This document shows, one piece after another, positions 50,496-59,484 of a stretch of DNA of 64,000 nucleotides (positions are counted from its first letter, which is position 1; the number at the start of each line of letters is the position of its first letter). The notes below the pieces were generated by a model that had not been told where the DNA came from, searched no databases, and saw only the letters and a program-made list of their open reading frames with translations. The stretch is taken from assembly GCA_900766585.1 (NCBI GenBank), contig CAAFVV010000042.1, positions 1 to 64,000 of the forward strand. The letters are read 5' to 3'. The stretch comes from Clostridia bacterium. Lineage in GTDB: Bacteria; Bacillota; Clostridia; Oscillospirales; Acutalibacteraceae. The position numbers and the translations under genes were made by a program.

Positions 50496-51566
50496 ATGGA
50501 GATCACGATCACGAAAGCCCCCTGTCTGAAGGAAAAGCCGGACAGCGCGTCTCTCGGCTTCGGCCGTCTGTTCACCGATCATATGCTGATGATGGACTAC
50601 CATCAAAAGACCGGCTGGGTCAACGCCCGCATCGTCCCGTTCGGACCGCTGACGCTGCATCCCGCGGCAACGGTGCTGCACTACGGCTCCGAAATTTTCG
50701 AGGGCTTAAAGGCATACCGCCGCGCAGACGGCGACGTGCAGCTGTTCCGCCCGATCGAGAACATCCGCCGATTAAACCGCTCCGCCGAGCGGCTTTGCCT
50801 GCCGCAGATTCCCGAGGAGGATGCGCTCAAGCTGCTCACCACCTTTGTCAATCTTGAGCAGGACTGGACGCCCTCTGCGCCCGGCACTTCGCTGTATCTG
50901 CGTCCGTTTTTGTTCGGCAACGACGAAAACCTCGGCGTTCACGCCGTCCACAACGCGCAGTTTGTCATCATCGCCTCCCCGGTCGGCAGCTATTATGCCG
51001 AGGGATTAAATCCCGTTAAGATCATGATCGAATCCGAGGATGTCCGTGCGGTGCGCGGCGGCACCGGCTATGCCAAATGCGGCGGAAACTATGCCGCCAG
51101 CAACCGTGCCGCCGAGCGTGCCGAAGAGCAGGGCTATTCCCAGGTGCTGTGGCTCGACGGTGTGGAGCGCAAATACATTGAAGAGGTCGGCGCGATGAAC
51201 GTCATGTTCAAGATCGACGGCGAGATTGTCACCCCGAAGCTGACCGGCTCGATCCTGCCCGGCATCACGCGCATGTCCTGCATTGAGGTGCTGCGCGGCG
51301 AGGGCTATACCGTCAGCGAGCGGCTGCTCTCGATCGACGAGCTGACAGACGCCATGAGAACCGGTAAACTGGAGGAGGCGTGGGGCTGCGGTACAGCTGC
51401 GGTCGTCTCCCCGATCGGCGAGCTGTGCTACCGCGGAGAAAAAGCGGTTGTCAACGGCGGCAAGATCGGGCCTGTGACACAGCACCTCTATGATACGCTG
51501 ACCGGCATCCAGTGGGGACGCATCCCCGATCCCTACGGCTGGGTCTACCCGATCCCCCGCCGCTGA
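50496..51566 (+). CDS. ilvE: branched-chain amino acid aminotransferase
   Basis: A 356-residue class IV PLP aminotransferase of the BCAT type, which interconverts leucine, isoleucine and valine with their keto acids. Family motifs include HYGSEIFEGLKAYR, LYLRPFLFG, the PLP lysine in GGTGYAKCGGNYAAS, and the phosphate-binding EEAWGCGTAAVVSPIG. AAAAGGAG lies 7 nt upstream of ATG 50496. It is transcribed alone from a consensus promoter to the terminator at 51586-51622. It can act in either biosynthesis or degradation. Confidence 0.95.
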   Translation: MEITITKAPCLKEKPDSASLGFGRLFTDHMLMMDYHQKTGWVNARIVPFGPLTLHPAATVLHYGSEIFEGLKAYRRADGDVQLFRPIENIRRLNRSAERLCLPQIPEEDALKLLTTFVNLEQDWTPSAPGTSLYLRPFLFGNDENLGVHAVHNAQFVIIASPVGSYYAEGLNPVKIMIESEDVRAVRGGTGYAKCGGNYAASNRAAERAEEQGYSQVLWLDGVERKYIEEVGAMNVMFKIDGEIVTPKLTGSILPGITRMSCIEVLRGEGYTVSERLLSIDELTDAMRTGKLEEAWGCGTAAVVSPIGELCYRGEKAVVNGGKIGPVTQHLYDTLTGIQWGRIPDPYGWVYPIPRR

Positions 51567-51585
51567 AACGGTAACAAATGTGTGC

Positions 51586-51622
51586 CGCCCTCTCTGCTTT
51601 ACAGCGGAGAGGGCGTTTTTTT
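51586..51622 (+). terminator. intrinsic terminator of ilvE
   Basis: A 9-bp stem (CGCCCTCTC and complement) with a 12-nt loop and a T7 run, between convergent genes. Confidence 0.85.
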
Positions 51623-51641
51623 GCATTGCAGCAGTGTATTT

Positions 51642-52873
51642 TTACAGCTCCGGAACGCGGATAAAGCCCCATTTGCCGTTTTGCTTGACCGCCGCGGCTG
51701 TGCAGCTTTCGTTGGCGGAAATGTCGGCAAACTTCTCTGTCAGCACAGCCCTGCCCGCCATGTTGGTAAAGAAACGCTCCGTTCCCGTTCCGGCAATATA
51801 CAGATCGCGCCGCCAGTCGCTAAACCCCTTCAGCAGGGACAGCTCATTGTAAAGTGTGGTGGATTTCAGCTCGCCGTTGATCACCGCGCCATAGCCCAAA
51901 AAGGAGGGAATCAGTTCTTCCACAGATTTATCTTTGATGTTCTCTCCCACAAGAGCAACGTATTTTTTCGAAGCACTCTTGCAGATAGTCGGTCCCTTAC
52001 AAAAATCCACTATATGATATGGAGCTTGTGCATCATATATTGTTGTGGCCGAATACACGATTCTATTTTTTGATCAAACAGATATATATCCTCTTTCATA
52101 GCTCCGTAACCGACTATCCCCTCATATTTTCCGATCTCTTTACCGGATCGGTCAATTTTCACCCAATCTCCCTCAAGACATGTCTTTTCCTTCAGGCAAA
52201 ATTTGCCATAAAAAGTTAACCTATTGTTTTGAAAGTCCAAAATCACCTTACCATCGGTGGACAGCAGTGCATATTTTTCGTCTTTACATGCTACAATACG
52301 ATCGCCAAATTGCTGTTTTGTCCCACAATTCATAAAATCCGCCTGCATGATCACCTTGCCGGCTGTGTTGAACAAAAAGCTCTCTTTGCCTCCGCTGTTT
52401 TTCCTGCCTCCGACCCAGTTCTTTCCGTCTGTGGTGGGAATGACCGTTTCATAATTCAGGCTCGGCTTCAGTATCCACTGCGTTTTCAGCGGCAGTGCGG
52501 CAAGCGGCTTTGCCGTCGTCTGTGTCGCCTTTGTTGCCGCCGTCGTCTGCCCGGGCTTGGATTTCGCCGTCGTCTGTGCCGCGTGGCCCGCCTTGGTCTG
52601 CGCGGCTTGGCGCGAGGTGTTTTCCGCGCTTACCTCCGCTCCGCCGACAGATGAGGAGGCATCGGCACTTGCCGTATCGGACGGCGTCGGCTCGCCGCTG
52701 TCTGTGCTCTCGGCACTGTCCGTCTCTCCCGCCGCTGCTGCAGTCGTCATTACCGCCGCTGCCGACGATTCCTCACCCGATGCGTCGGGTGCCTTGTCCT
52801 TATTCGGGCAGCCGGTCAGCAGAAGCGCGGCAAACAGCGCCGCCGCAAATAAAACAGACAGTCGTTTTTTCAT
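51642..52873 (-). pseudogene. WG-repeat-type lipoprotein gene with a frameshift
   Basis: The gene starts at ATG 52873 with a signal peptide and lipobox LLTGC (Cys22), then a Ser/Thr/Ala-rich linker to about residue 125 and beta-propeller-like repeats (ALLSTDGKVILDFQNNR). The frame ends after 287 residues at 52010. The -1 frame continues to 51642 with a further 140 residues ending in a WG-like repeat (NGKWGFIRV). The two parts join at a run of six A on the minus strand (52066-52071), where one more A would restore a protein of about 410 residues. Sequencing error, real decay or frameshifting are all possible. Confidence 0.75.
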
Positions 52874-52937
52874 TTGTCTTTCTCCCTTTACTTTTTCATA
52901 GTCTTTATTTTAAGGGATATATCCCTTTCTTAAGATA

Positions 52938-52966
52938 AGTATAGACGTTTTCCGTCTATTTGTCAA
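52938..52966 (-). promoter_or_regulatory. consensus promoter of the lipoprotein gene with operator in the spacer
   Basis: TTGACA, a 17-bp spacer and TATACT on the minus strand. The spacer and -10 contain ATAGACG-GAAAA-CGTCTAT, an inverted repeat related to the one shared with the divergent regulator. Confidence 0.8.
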
Positions 52967-52975
52967 TAGACGGAA
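52950..52975. promoter_or_regulatory. operator palindrome between lipoprotein and XRE genes
   Basis: TTCCGTCTATT and its perfect 11-bp complement flank a 4-bp centre (TGTC). It overlaps the -35 of both divergent promoters. With 52941-52947 there are three TAGACG half-sites. Confidence 0.75.
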
Positions 52976-53010
52976 TGTTTCTATTGTAAAATACTTTCCG
53001 GTGATTGAAG

Positions 53011-53238
53011 ATGACACTCTCCTTCGGCGAAAAGATCCGAAACCTTCGGGAAGAACGCGGTATGACACAGACGGCGCTCGCCAAGGCTACACAAATGACT
53101 CAGCGGCGGGTCTCCTATATAGAATGCGGCGTTTATGAACCGAGCATGGCGGATATCATATCCCTCTGCCAATTTTTCCATATCTCCGCCGATTATCTGC
53201 TCAGTCTGCCGCGGACGCTGGATTATCCCGAACGATAA
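53011..53238 (+). CDS. XRE-family transcription regulator
   Basis: A 75-residue protein made of one Cro/C1-type helix-turn-helix (MTQTALAKATQMTQRRVSYIE). It is divergent from the lipoprotein gene and separated by TAGACG repeats that overlap both promoters, so it is a likely repressor of both. ATG 53011 is used; a TTG two codons earlier is also open. The weak ribosome site (GGTGAT) would keep its level low. Confidence 0.88.
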   Translation: MTLSFGEKIRNLREERGMTQTALAKATQMTQRRVSYIECGVYEPSMADIISLCQFFHISADYLLSLPRTLDYPER

Positions 53239-53248
53239 TTTTTGACAA

Positions 53249-53285
53249 AAAAGGTCGGATCCCGCAAAACGGGATCCGACCTTTT
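53249..53285. terminator. bidirectional terminator
   Basis: A perfect 16-bp stem (AAAAGGTCGGATCCCG and complement) with a 5-nt loop, between convergent genes. Confidence 0.9.
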
Positions 53286-53302
53286 AGCTGCCGAAACAGC
53301 CA

Positions 53303-54277
53303 TCAGATGGTATCGTCATCGTCATCCTGCGGCTGACGGGTGATCCGTTTGCCGCGGCGGAGCTGATCCTCGGAATACTGCTTCGGAATCTTCCGCTTGG
53401 AGGATTCCTCTTTTTCCGGCTCCTCCTGCACGGTACGCCCCATATCCTTGAAGATGACCTCATCCTCGTCAGTTTCCTGTGCCGCCTTTTCCTCCTCGCT
53501 CGGGTCAAGCGCCAGATCATGCCGCTGCTGCATATCCTCATGCGGATGCTCGGCATAATACGGGTCGATGATATGCTTCTGGATTAGCGGGAAGATCGTA
53601 TACTGGATCAGCAGCGTGCGGAATCCGGGCACAACGGTGATCAGCAGAAATACCGCGATCACAATGCCGATCTGTCCGATCATGGCAATCAGGAAAAGCA
53701 GACCATAAACCAGCAGCATGGACAGGGCGATCAGCAGATTCTGCTTGATCCCCGCCATAGCAAAGATAAAGCTGTTGCGATACAGCTGCCGGAGAGAAAA
53801 TTTGAACGTGATCAGCAGCATGTACTGATAATACTGCATGAAGATAAACAGGACATTGATCAGCACCATCAGGGAGAACGGAATGTACTGCCAGATGGTC
53901 AGCTCCTGCCCCTCCGCCGCACGCGGAAAGTAAAAATACAGGGCATACGCCATAATCAGCTGCAAAACCGTGTTAATGATCCCGACCGGGAGCGCCTGCT
54001 TCCAGTTCTTCTTCACGGTATCCCAAAAATCCGACCAGATAAACGCATGCTTCTGGCGGGCAAAATTTCGCCCGATAAAGGTCAGACCGGCATTGGCAAG
54101 ACCGGAGGTCAGCACCGGCACACTCAGCAAAGCTGCCAGGAGCGAAGCCTCGATCAGCTTCCAGAACTTGCGGAAATAGATCTCAAAAAAGACGACAAAG
54201 CCCCGCTTTTTCGGAGCATTCTTGTCCACGCCCGGTCCGACCTTGTTATAATCAAATAATCCGAAAAAACCGGCCAC
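53303..54277 (-). CDS. DUF624/YesL-like membrane protein
   Basis: A 324-residue protein. An N-terminal region of about 30 residues (MAGFFGLFDYNKVGPGVDKN) is followed by five or six membrane segments to about 230, in the DUF624 (YesL) pattern. A charged cytosolic tail of about 90 residues, rich in Glu/Asp/Lys, ends in a run of aspartates. YesL-like proteins often accompany carbohydrate uptake genes, but none is adjacent. The long acidic tail is not usual for the family. Confidence 0.8.
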   Translation of the reverse strand: MAGFFGLFDYNKVGPGVDKNAPKKRGFVVFFEIYFRKFWKLIEASLLAALLSVPVLTSGLANAGLTFIGRNFARQKHAFIWSDFWDTVKKNWKQALPVGIINTVLQLIMAYALYFYFPRAAEGQELTIWQYIPFSLMVLINVLFIFMQYYQYMLLITFKFSLRQLYRNSFIFAMAGIKQNLLIALSMLLVYGLLFLIAMIGQIGIVIAVFLLITVVPGFRTLLIQYTIFPLIQKHIIDPYYAEHPHEDMQQRHDLALDPSEEEKAAQETDEDEVIFKDMGRTVQEEPEKEESSKRKIPKQYSEDQLRRGKRITRQPQDDDDDTI

Positions 54278-54316
54278 CGATAGACCTCCCTTATGTTTTT
54301 ACCGTCCGAAATAACG

Positions 54317-54940
54317 CTACAGCCACCGGCTGCAGATCATTCTCATCAATACATCCCATATCGCCGACGCCAGCGCAAACACGCCCGACGTCAGAAACCG
54401 CGCGCAATAGGCGCGGAATTCCAGCTGCAATCCGCCGCAATGTGCGGAAGCGGGGCGCAGCTGCGCCAAAAACAGCTGTGACATCCGCCGGCACTCGCCG
54501 CAGCAGCCGTCCAGCGCTCTGCGCATACACAGCACGCGCGGCAGCACGATAAGCAGCGCCCAGAAAACACCGTGCCAGCCCGCAGAATACAGCTGCGCCA
54601 GCGTCAGCCCCGCCGCGGCTCCGTACAGCACCGGCAGCACCCACGACACCACAACACCGCAGGGGGACAGTCCGGTCAGAAACGCGGTCACGCAGAGCAG
54701 CAGCGGGAACAGAAGCCCGCTGCCCAGTGCGGATATCGCCGCGGAAAACGAAGGGGCAACCCCCTCCGTCGCCAGCATCGCCGTCAGTGCCGTCCGGGTC
54801 TCCGCCCCGACGCCGCAAAACAGCCGTACACCGCAGAAAATACCGACTGCCAAAAGGCAGTCGCCGCCCAAGCGGGAAAAAGGGATCCGCACACGGCGGC
54901 TCTCCGCCTGTCCGTCGGCGGAATGAGACAACCAGTTCAC
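54317..54940 (-). CDS. membrane protein, possibly SpoIIM-like
   Basis: A 207-residue membrane protein with about five hydrophobic segments. The part from residue about 95 to 145 (LSPCGVVVSWVLPVLYGAAA, then GWHGVFWALLIVLPRVLC) resembles the DUF95/SpoIIM pattern of G-x-P helices and a loop before VLP. The match is by eye and weak. I place the start at GTG 54940, because GGAGG lies about 10 nt upstream; ATG 54973 would precede this site. It sits next to a TIGR04086 protein and close to yajC. Confidence 0.6.
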   Translation of the reverse strand: MNWLSHSADGQAESRRVRIPFSRLGGDCLLAVGIFCGVRLFCGVGAETRTALTAMLATEGVAPSFSAAISALGSGLLFPLLLCVTAFLTGLSPCGVVVSWVLPVLYGAAAGLTLAQLYSAGWHGVFWALLIVLPRVLCMRRALDGCCGECRRMSQLFLAQLRPASAHCGGLQLEFRAYCARFLTSGVFALASAIWDVLMRMICSRWL

Positions 54941-55008
54941 AGCACACGCACCTCCAAGGATCGTATACTGCACTGTATGTCCGCGCGGGACAGGTTATGC
55001 CCCCATTT

Positions 55009-55404
55009 TTACCGGCGGCGCCCCACGCCGCAGACACCGCCGACCGCACCCGCAGCCAGCATCAGTCCCAGCTTTAAAAGTGCGAAGCCGCCGCGCAGCT
55101 GCCCGAGCAGCGAAAAGCCCGCCGCCATGACCGCCAGAAACAGGAGCAGACCGCAGAGTACACCGCAGACAAGTCCGTTTTCGCCGCGCAGGCGCGCCGA
55201 TACAAAACCGCCCACGGCTGCACCGACGACGGCTGCCGACACCGCAAGAGGCGTCACTGCCGGTTTAGGTACATCCCCTGCCGCCAGCACCGCTGCCATA
55301 AGCAGCAGTAAAAGCAGACAAACGGCCACCCCCGCCAATGCCCCCCACAGTAACGGCCGCACCCAGCGGTATGCCGTGGACGAATCATTTTGTTTTGCTC
55401 GCAT
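55009..55404 (-). CDS. TIGR04086-family membrane protein
   Basis: A 131-residue protein with four membrane segments and Gly-rich helices. It matches the TIGR04086/YrzE pattern, and its place beside yajC is typical for Clostridia. The function is unknown. GGAGGAG lies 6 nt before the ATG. It starts 95 bp after the yajC stop on the same strand, so it may be in the same transcript. Confidence 0.75.
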   Translation of the reverse strand: MRAKQNDSSTAYRWVRPLLWGALAGVAVCLLLLLLMAAVLAAGDVPKPAVTPLAVSAAVVGAAVGGFVSARLRGENGLVCGVLCGLLLFLAVMAAGFSLLGQLRGGFALLKLGLMLAAGAVGGVCGVGRRR

Positions 55405-55499
55405 AACGCACTCCTCCGCTCTTAGCCTAACGGGCTACACGGCCATCCTATGCGGAGGGGGGCTGTGTTATACCTTGTCACATACCGAAACGACGGAGA

Positions 55500-55877
55500 T
55501 TAATCCTCATCGTCATCGTCGTCATCATCGGTCTCGGTGTTGTCATGCACCGTCAGACACTCCTGAAGCGCCCATTTCTTGATGGACATTTTGCTCCGGT
55601 CGGCACCGGTCTCGATGATCAGCGTATCCTCCTTGACGTTGACGACGCGGCCGCAGATGCCGCCGATGGTCACGATCTCGTCGCCGACACGGATACTGTT
55701 GCGCATTTTCTGCTCTTCTTTACGCTTTTTGTTCTGCGGGCGGATCATGACGAAGTACATCACCACGAACACGATAACCAGCATAAACAGGGTAGAATAC
55801 TGATACCACCAGGGAACATCCTGCTGTGTACCGGCAGCCCCCGATACCTCATTTGCCATTAACATCCAATTCAACAT
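55500..55877 (-). CDS. yajC: Sec translocase accessory subunit YajC
   Basis: A 125-residue protein with one transmembrane segment (about 24-44) followed by the YajC core MIRPQNKKRKEEQKMRNSI and GDEIVTIGGICGRVV. It associates with SecDF in protein export. The C-terminus ends in a run of seven aspartates, beyond the usual family end. ATG 55877 has AGGAGG 7 nt upstream. It lies downstream of tgt, the usual order queA-tgt-yajC. Confidence 0.95.
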   Translation of the reverse strand: MLNWMLMANEVSGAAGTQQDVPWWYQYSTLFMLVIVFVVMYFVMIRPQNKKRKEEQKMRNSIRVGDEIVTIGGICGRVVNVKEDTLIIETGADRSKMSIKKWALQECLTVHDNTETDDDDDDDED

Positions 55878-55978
55878 GGGACACCTCCTAATAGAATACA
55901 CCTATTATACCGAGTATGCAGAGGAATTGCAACCCTGATATAAAAAATTTACAAATAAAAACAAGGAATCTTCGCGCT

Positions 55979-57106
55979 TCAGATCCGCCGGTCCAGCCTG
56001 CCGGTATAGGTGCGGTAAAATTCGTCAAATGTTCCGCCATCCAATGCCGCACGGATCCGCTCGACCAGCGTGTTGTAAAAATACAGATTGTGCATCACGC
56101 AGAGGCGCATCGCCAGCATCTCCCCCGCCTTGAACAGATGATGGATATAGGCGCGGCTGTGGCGGCGGCAGGTCGGGCAGTCGCACTGCGGATCCAGCGG
56201 CTCCTCGTCCGTGGCATATTTGCTGTTGAGCATATTCCGTCTGCCGTCCCAGGTGAACACATGGCCGTGTCGGGCGTTGCGGGCGGGCATCACACAGTCA
56301 AACAGATCCACGCCGTGGTATACGCCCTCGATAATATTCTCCGGCGTGCCGACGCCCATCAGATAGCGCGGCTTGTCTTCCGGCATATGCGGCTCGACCT
56401 GCTCGATCACATGGTACATCACCTCTGCCGGCTCGCCGACGGCGAGACCGCCGATCGCGTAGCCGTCCAGCTGCAGATCGGCGATCTGCTTCATATGCTC
56501 CACGCGCAGGTCATCAAACGTGCAGCCCTGATTGATACCAAACAGCAGCTGATGCGGATTGATCGTGTCGGGCAGGCGATTTAGCCGCCGCATCTCCTCC
56601 CGGCAGCGCACGAGCCAGCGGGTCGTGCGGGCACAGGAGGCCTTGGCATAGCTGTATTCTGCCGGATTTTCCACACATTCGTCAAACGCCATCGCAATGG
56701 TCGATCCGAGATTCGACTGAATACGCATACTCTCCTCCGGCCCGATAAACAGCCTTCTGCCGTCGATGTGGGAGGCAAATTCCACGCCCTCCTCGCGGAT
56801 CCTGCGCAGATTGGCAAGGGAAAACACCTGAAATCCGCCGCTGTCGGTCAGGATCGGTCCGTCCCACCCCGTAAACCGGTGCAGACCGCCGAGCGTTTTC
56901 ACCGTTTCGTCGCCGGGACGCAGATGCAGATGATAGGTGTTGCAGAGCTGCACCTGACATTTCAGCTCTTTCAGGTCGTATGCCGACACAGCGCCCTTGA
57001 TCGCGCCGCAGGTCGCCACATTCATAAACGCCGGTGTCATCACCGTGCCGTGCGGCGTGTCAAAACGCCCCAGGCGTGCCCGGCCCTCTGTTTTGATAAC
57101 TGTCAT
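55979..57106 (-). CDS. tgt: tRNA-guanine transglycosylase
   Basis: A 375-residue bacterial Tgt. It exchanges guanine 34 of GUN-anticodon tRNAs for preQ1 in queuosine synthesis. Active-site elements are DSGGFQVFSL and DCVMPARNARHG (the nucleophilic aspartate in the latter), and the zinc site is CDCPTCRRHSRAYIHHLF (C-x-C-x2-C with His). Length is normal. The start lies 22 bp after queA. The two genes act in consecutive steps. Confidence 0.96.
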   Translation of the reverse strand: MTVIKTEGRARLGRFDTPHGTVMTPAFMNVATCGAIKGAVSAYDLKELKCQVQLCNTYHLHLRPGDETVKTLGGLHRFTGWDGPILTDSGGFQVFSLANLRRIREEGVEFASHIDGRRLFIGPEESMRIQSNLGSTIAMAFDECVENPAEYSYAKASCARTTRWLVRCREEMRRLNRLPDTINPHQLLFGINQGCTFDDLRVEHMKQIADLQLDGYAIGGLAVGEPAEVMYHVIEQVEPHMPEDKPRYLMGVGTPENIIEGVYHGVDLFDCVMPARNARHGHVFTWDGRRNMLNSKYATDEEPLDPQCDCPTCRRHSRAYIHHLFKAGEMLAMRLCVMHNLYFYNTLVERIRAALDGGTFDEFYRTYTGRLDRRI

Positions 57107-57128
57107 GGTATTCCCCTTTACAGTGCTG

Positions 57129-58163
57129 TTATTGAATCAGCATGGCATCGCCAAAGCTGAAAAAGCGATAGCGCTCCGCCACGGCATGCCGGTAGGCATC
57201 CATCGTATGGGTATAGCCCGCAAATGCCGACACGAGCATGATCAGTGTGCTCTCCGGCAGATGGAAATTTGTAATCAGCCCATCCAGCAGCTTGAAGGTA
57301 TAGCCGGGATAGATAAAGATCTCGGTGTAGCCCTCCTGCGGGTGAACCAGACCGTCCTCGCCGACGCCGATGCTTTCAAGCGTGCGGCAGCTTGTCGTGC
57401 CGACCGCGATCACCCGTCCGCCCGCCGCGCGGGTCTCATTGATAAGCTGCGCCGTCTTTTCCGGCAGCTCATAGTGCTCGGCATGCATTTTATGTTCCGT
57501 AATGTCATCCACCTTTACAGGACGGAAGGTGCCGAGACCGACGTGCAGCGTCACATAGCCGATGCGTACACCCTGCTCCTGCAGCCGCGCAAGCAGCTCC
57601 TGCGTAAAATGCAGTCCCGCAGTCGGCGCAGCGGCAGAGCCGAGCTCGCGCGAATACACGGTCTGGTAGCTTTCCTTGTCCGCAAGGCGCTTTTTGATAT
57701 AGGGCGGCAGCGGCATTTCGCCGATTTTTTCAAGCAGCGCAAAGAAGCTGCCCTCATAGGAGAAGCGCACCAAGCGGTTGCCGCCCTCCAGAACGGACAG
57801 CACCTCTGCCGTCAGCAGCCCGTCACCAAACTCAAGGATATCGCCCGGTCTGGCTTTGCGGCCGGGGCCGGCAAGTGCCTCCCAGACATCCTGCTCCCGC
57901 TGGTTCAGCAGCAGAAGCTCCACCGCGCCGCCCGTCGGCTTGCGGCGGCCGTACAGCCGCGCGGGCAGCACGCGGCTGTCGTTGAGGATCAGGCAGTCGC
58001 CCGGCTTCAGATATTCCGTGATATCGGAAAAGCGGCGATCCTCAATCGCTCCCGTTTCGCGGGACAGCACGAGCAGCCGCGCGGCATCCCGCGGTTCTGC
58101 CGGTTCCTGGGCGATCAGCTCAGGCGGCAGATCAAAGAAAAAATCCTGACGGTTCATGGACAT
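57129..58163 (-). CDS. queA: S-adenosylmethionine:tRNA ribosyltransferase-isomerase
   Basis: A 344-residue QueA, which turns preQ1 in tRNA into epoxyqueuosine with the ribosyl part of SAM. Motifs include [20 protein letters not shown] at the N-terminus, [21 protein letters not shown], and FYLPEST-like [13 protein letters not shown] near the end. ATG 58163 has AAAGGG 7 nt upstream; ATG 58157 is a possible second start. The frame open to 58334 covers promoter sequences. It heads the queA-tgt-yajC unit with a leader of about 130 nt. Confidence 0.95.
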   Translation of the reverse strand: MSMNRQDFFFDLPPELIAQEPAEPRDAARLLVLSRETGAIEDRRFSDITEYLKPGDCLILNDSRVLPARLYGRRKPTGGAVELLLLNQREQDVWEALAGPGRKARPGDILEFGDGLLTAEVLSVLEGGNRLVRFSYEGSFFALLEKIGEMPLPPYIKKRLADKESYQTVYSRELGSAAAPTAGLHFTQELLARLQEQGVRIGYVTLHVGLGTFRPVKVDDITEHKMHAEHYELPEKTAQLINETRAAGGRVIAVGTTSCRTLESIGVGEDGLVHPQEGYTEIFIYPGYTFKLLDGLITNFHLPESTLIMLVSAFAGYTHTMDAYRHAVAERYRFFSFGDAMLIQ

Positions 58164-58227
58164 ATTTGCACCCTTTCCGTGATACAGTGGTAGAAAGCAG
58201 CTGCCGCGTGTTTTTTCGGAATAGCGA

Positions 58228-58256
58228 TTGACTTTACCGCGGACAGATGGTAGAAT
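58228..58256 (+). promoter_or_regulatory. sigma-A promoter for asd-dapA-dapB
   Basis: TTGACT, a 17-bp spacer and TAGAAT. It lies inside the 5' leader of the opposite queA transcript and gives a leader of about 118 nt. Confidence 0.7.
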
Positions 58257-58299
58257 AAAGAGAATGAAAGTGTTCCTGTGCTTTTTCGGCACAAAAGGT

Positions 58300-58328
58300 A
58301 TTATACCTTGCTTTCGCCGGCTTTTCAA
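58300..58328 (-). promoter_or_regulatory. sigma-A promoter for queA-tgt-yajC
   Basis: TTGAAA, a 17-bp spacer and TATAAT on the minus strand. It lies inside the leader of the asd transcript, so the two promoters face each other. Confidence 0.75.
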
Positions 58329-58380
58329 CTGCATTTTTTGCTTTTGACCGGAATTCCGTCATAAGGATGTGTCAGTTATC

Positions 58381-59457
58381 ATGAAAACTTACTCCGTCGG
58401 TATCATCGGCTGCACCGGCATGGTCGGTCAGCGCTTTGTCACGCTGCTTGCCGATCATCCGTGGTTTCACATTACCGCGCTGGCTGCCAGCGCCCGCTCC
58501 GCAGGGAAAACCTACGCCGAGGCGATCGGCGACCGCTGGGCAATGACCAAGCCCATGCCGGAATCCGTGCGCGATATGCCGGTCATGGACGCCGCCGACG
58601 TGAAAGCGGTCGCGGACAAGGTCGATTTCGTGTTCTGTGCAGTCAACATGCCCAAGGCGGAGATCAAGGCGCTTGAGGAGGCATATGCCAAGGCGGAGTG
58701 CCCGGTCATCTCCAACAACAGCGCCAACCGCCATACGCCGGATGTGCCGATGGTCATCCCCGAGCTGAACGCCGACCACCTCGCCGTGATTCCGGCACAG
58801 CGGCAGCGTCTCGGCACCAAGCGCGGCTTTATCGCCGTTAAGTCCAACTGCTCGCTGCAAAGCTATGTCCCTGCGCTGTTCCCGCTGCGCAAATTCGGCG
58901 TCAAGGACGTACTCGTCTGCACCTATCAGGCCATCTCCGGCGCCGGAAAGACCTTTGCCCGCTGGCCGGAAATGGTGGACAACATGATCCCCTATATCGG
59001 CGGAGAGGAGGAAAAATCCGAGCAGGAGCCGCTGAAGATCTGGGGACATGTGGAAAACGGCGTGATCGTCGAAGCCGACTCCCCCGCTTTTACGGCACAG
59101 TGCCTGCGCGTGCCGGTCAGCGACGGTCATTTTGCCGCCGTATTCTGCCGCTTTACCGACAAGCCGACCAAGCAGGAAATTCTCGACACCTGGGCATCGT
59201 TTAAAGGCAGAGCGCAGGAGCTTGACCTGCCGAGCGCGCCCAAGCAGTTCCTTCACTATTTCGAGGAGCCGGATATGCCGCAGACGCGGCTGCACCGCGA
59301 CCTTGAGGGCGGCATGGCGATCTCGCTCGGCCGTCTGCGCGAGGACAGCCAGTATGACTATAAGTTTGTCGGTCTTTCCCACAACACCCTGCGCGGAGCC
59401 GCGGGCGGCGGCGTGCTGCTCGCCGAGCTGCTCTGCGCCGAAGGCTATATGGATTGA
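58381..59457 (+). CDS. asd: aspartate-semialdehyde dehydrogenase
   Basis: A 358-residue dehydrogenase that makes aspartate semialdehyde for lysine, threonine and methionine synthesis. The N-terminal NADP-binding motif is GIIGCTGMVGQRFV. The catalytic cysteine lies in VKSNCSLQSYVPAL, and GAGKTFARWPEMVDN is also conserved. The sequence is of the archaeal/fungal-like type. The start at ATG 58381 fits the family; AAGGA is 13 nt upstream, and a 5-codon frame (MCQLS) starting at 58366 ends in ATGA at this codon. It heads the asd-dapA-dapB operon. Confidence 0.95.
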   Translation: MKTYSVGIIGCTGMVGQRFVTLLADHPWFHITALAASARSAGKTYAEAIGDRWAMTKPMPESVRDMPVMDAADVKAVADKVDFVFCAVNMPKAEIKALEEAYAKAECPVISNNSANRHTPDVPMVIPELNADHLAVIPAQRQRLGTKRGFIAVKSNCSLQSYVPALFPLRKFGVKDVLVCTYQAISGAGKTFARWPEMVDNMIPYIGGEEEKSEQEPLKIWGHVENGVIVEADSPAFTAQCLRVPVSDGHFAAVFCRFTDKPTKQEILDTWASFKGRAQELDLPSAPKQFLHYFEEPDMPQTRLHRDLEGGMAISLGRLREDSQYDYKFVGLSHNTLRGAAGGGVLLAELLCAEGYMD

Positions 59458-59484
59458 TCCGCGAAGAAAAAGGAGGCTGCCGTT

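Noticed and set aside
52055..52075. Programmed -1 frameshift site
   Set aside because: The run is A6 in the context CAAAAAAT, not a good tandem-slip heptamer in the zero frame, and no downstream stimulator hairpin was evident; an indel is simpler.
58164..58293. preQ1 riboswitch before queA
   Set aside because: No preQ1-I pattern (short G/C hairpin followed by an A-rich tail) could be found in the leader.
58257..58380. Lysine riboswitch before asd
   Set aside because: The leader of about 118 nt is too short for the lysine aptamer and none of its conserved segments was seen.
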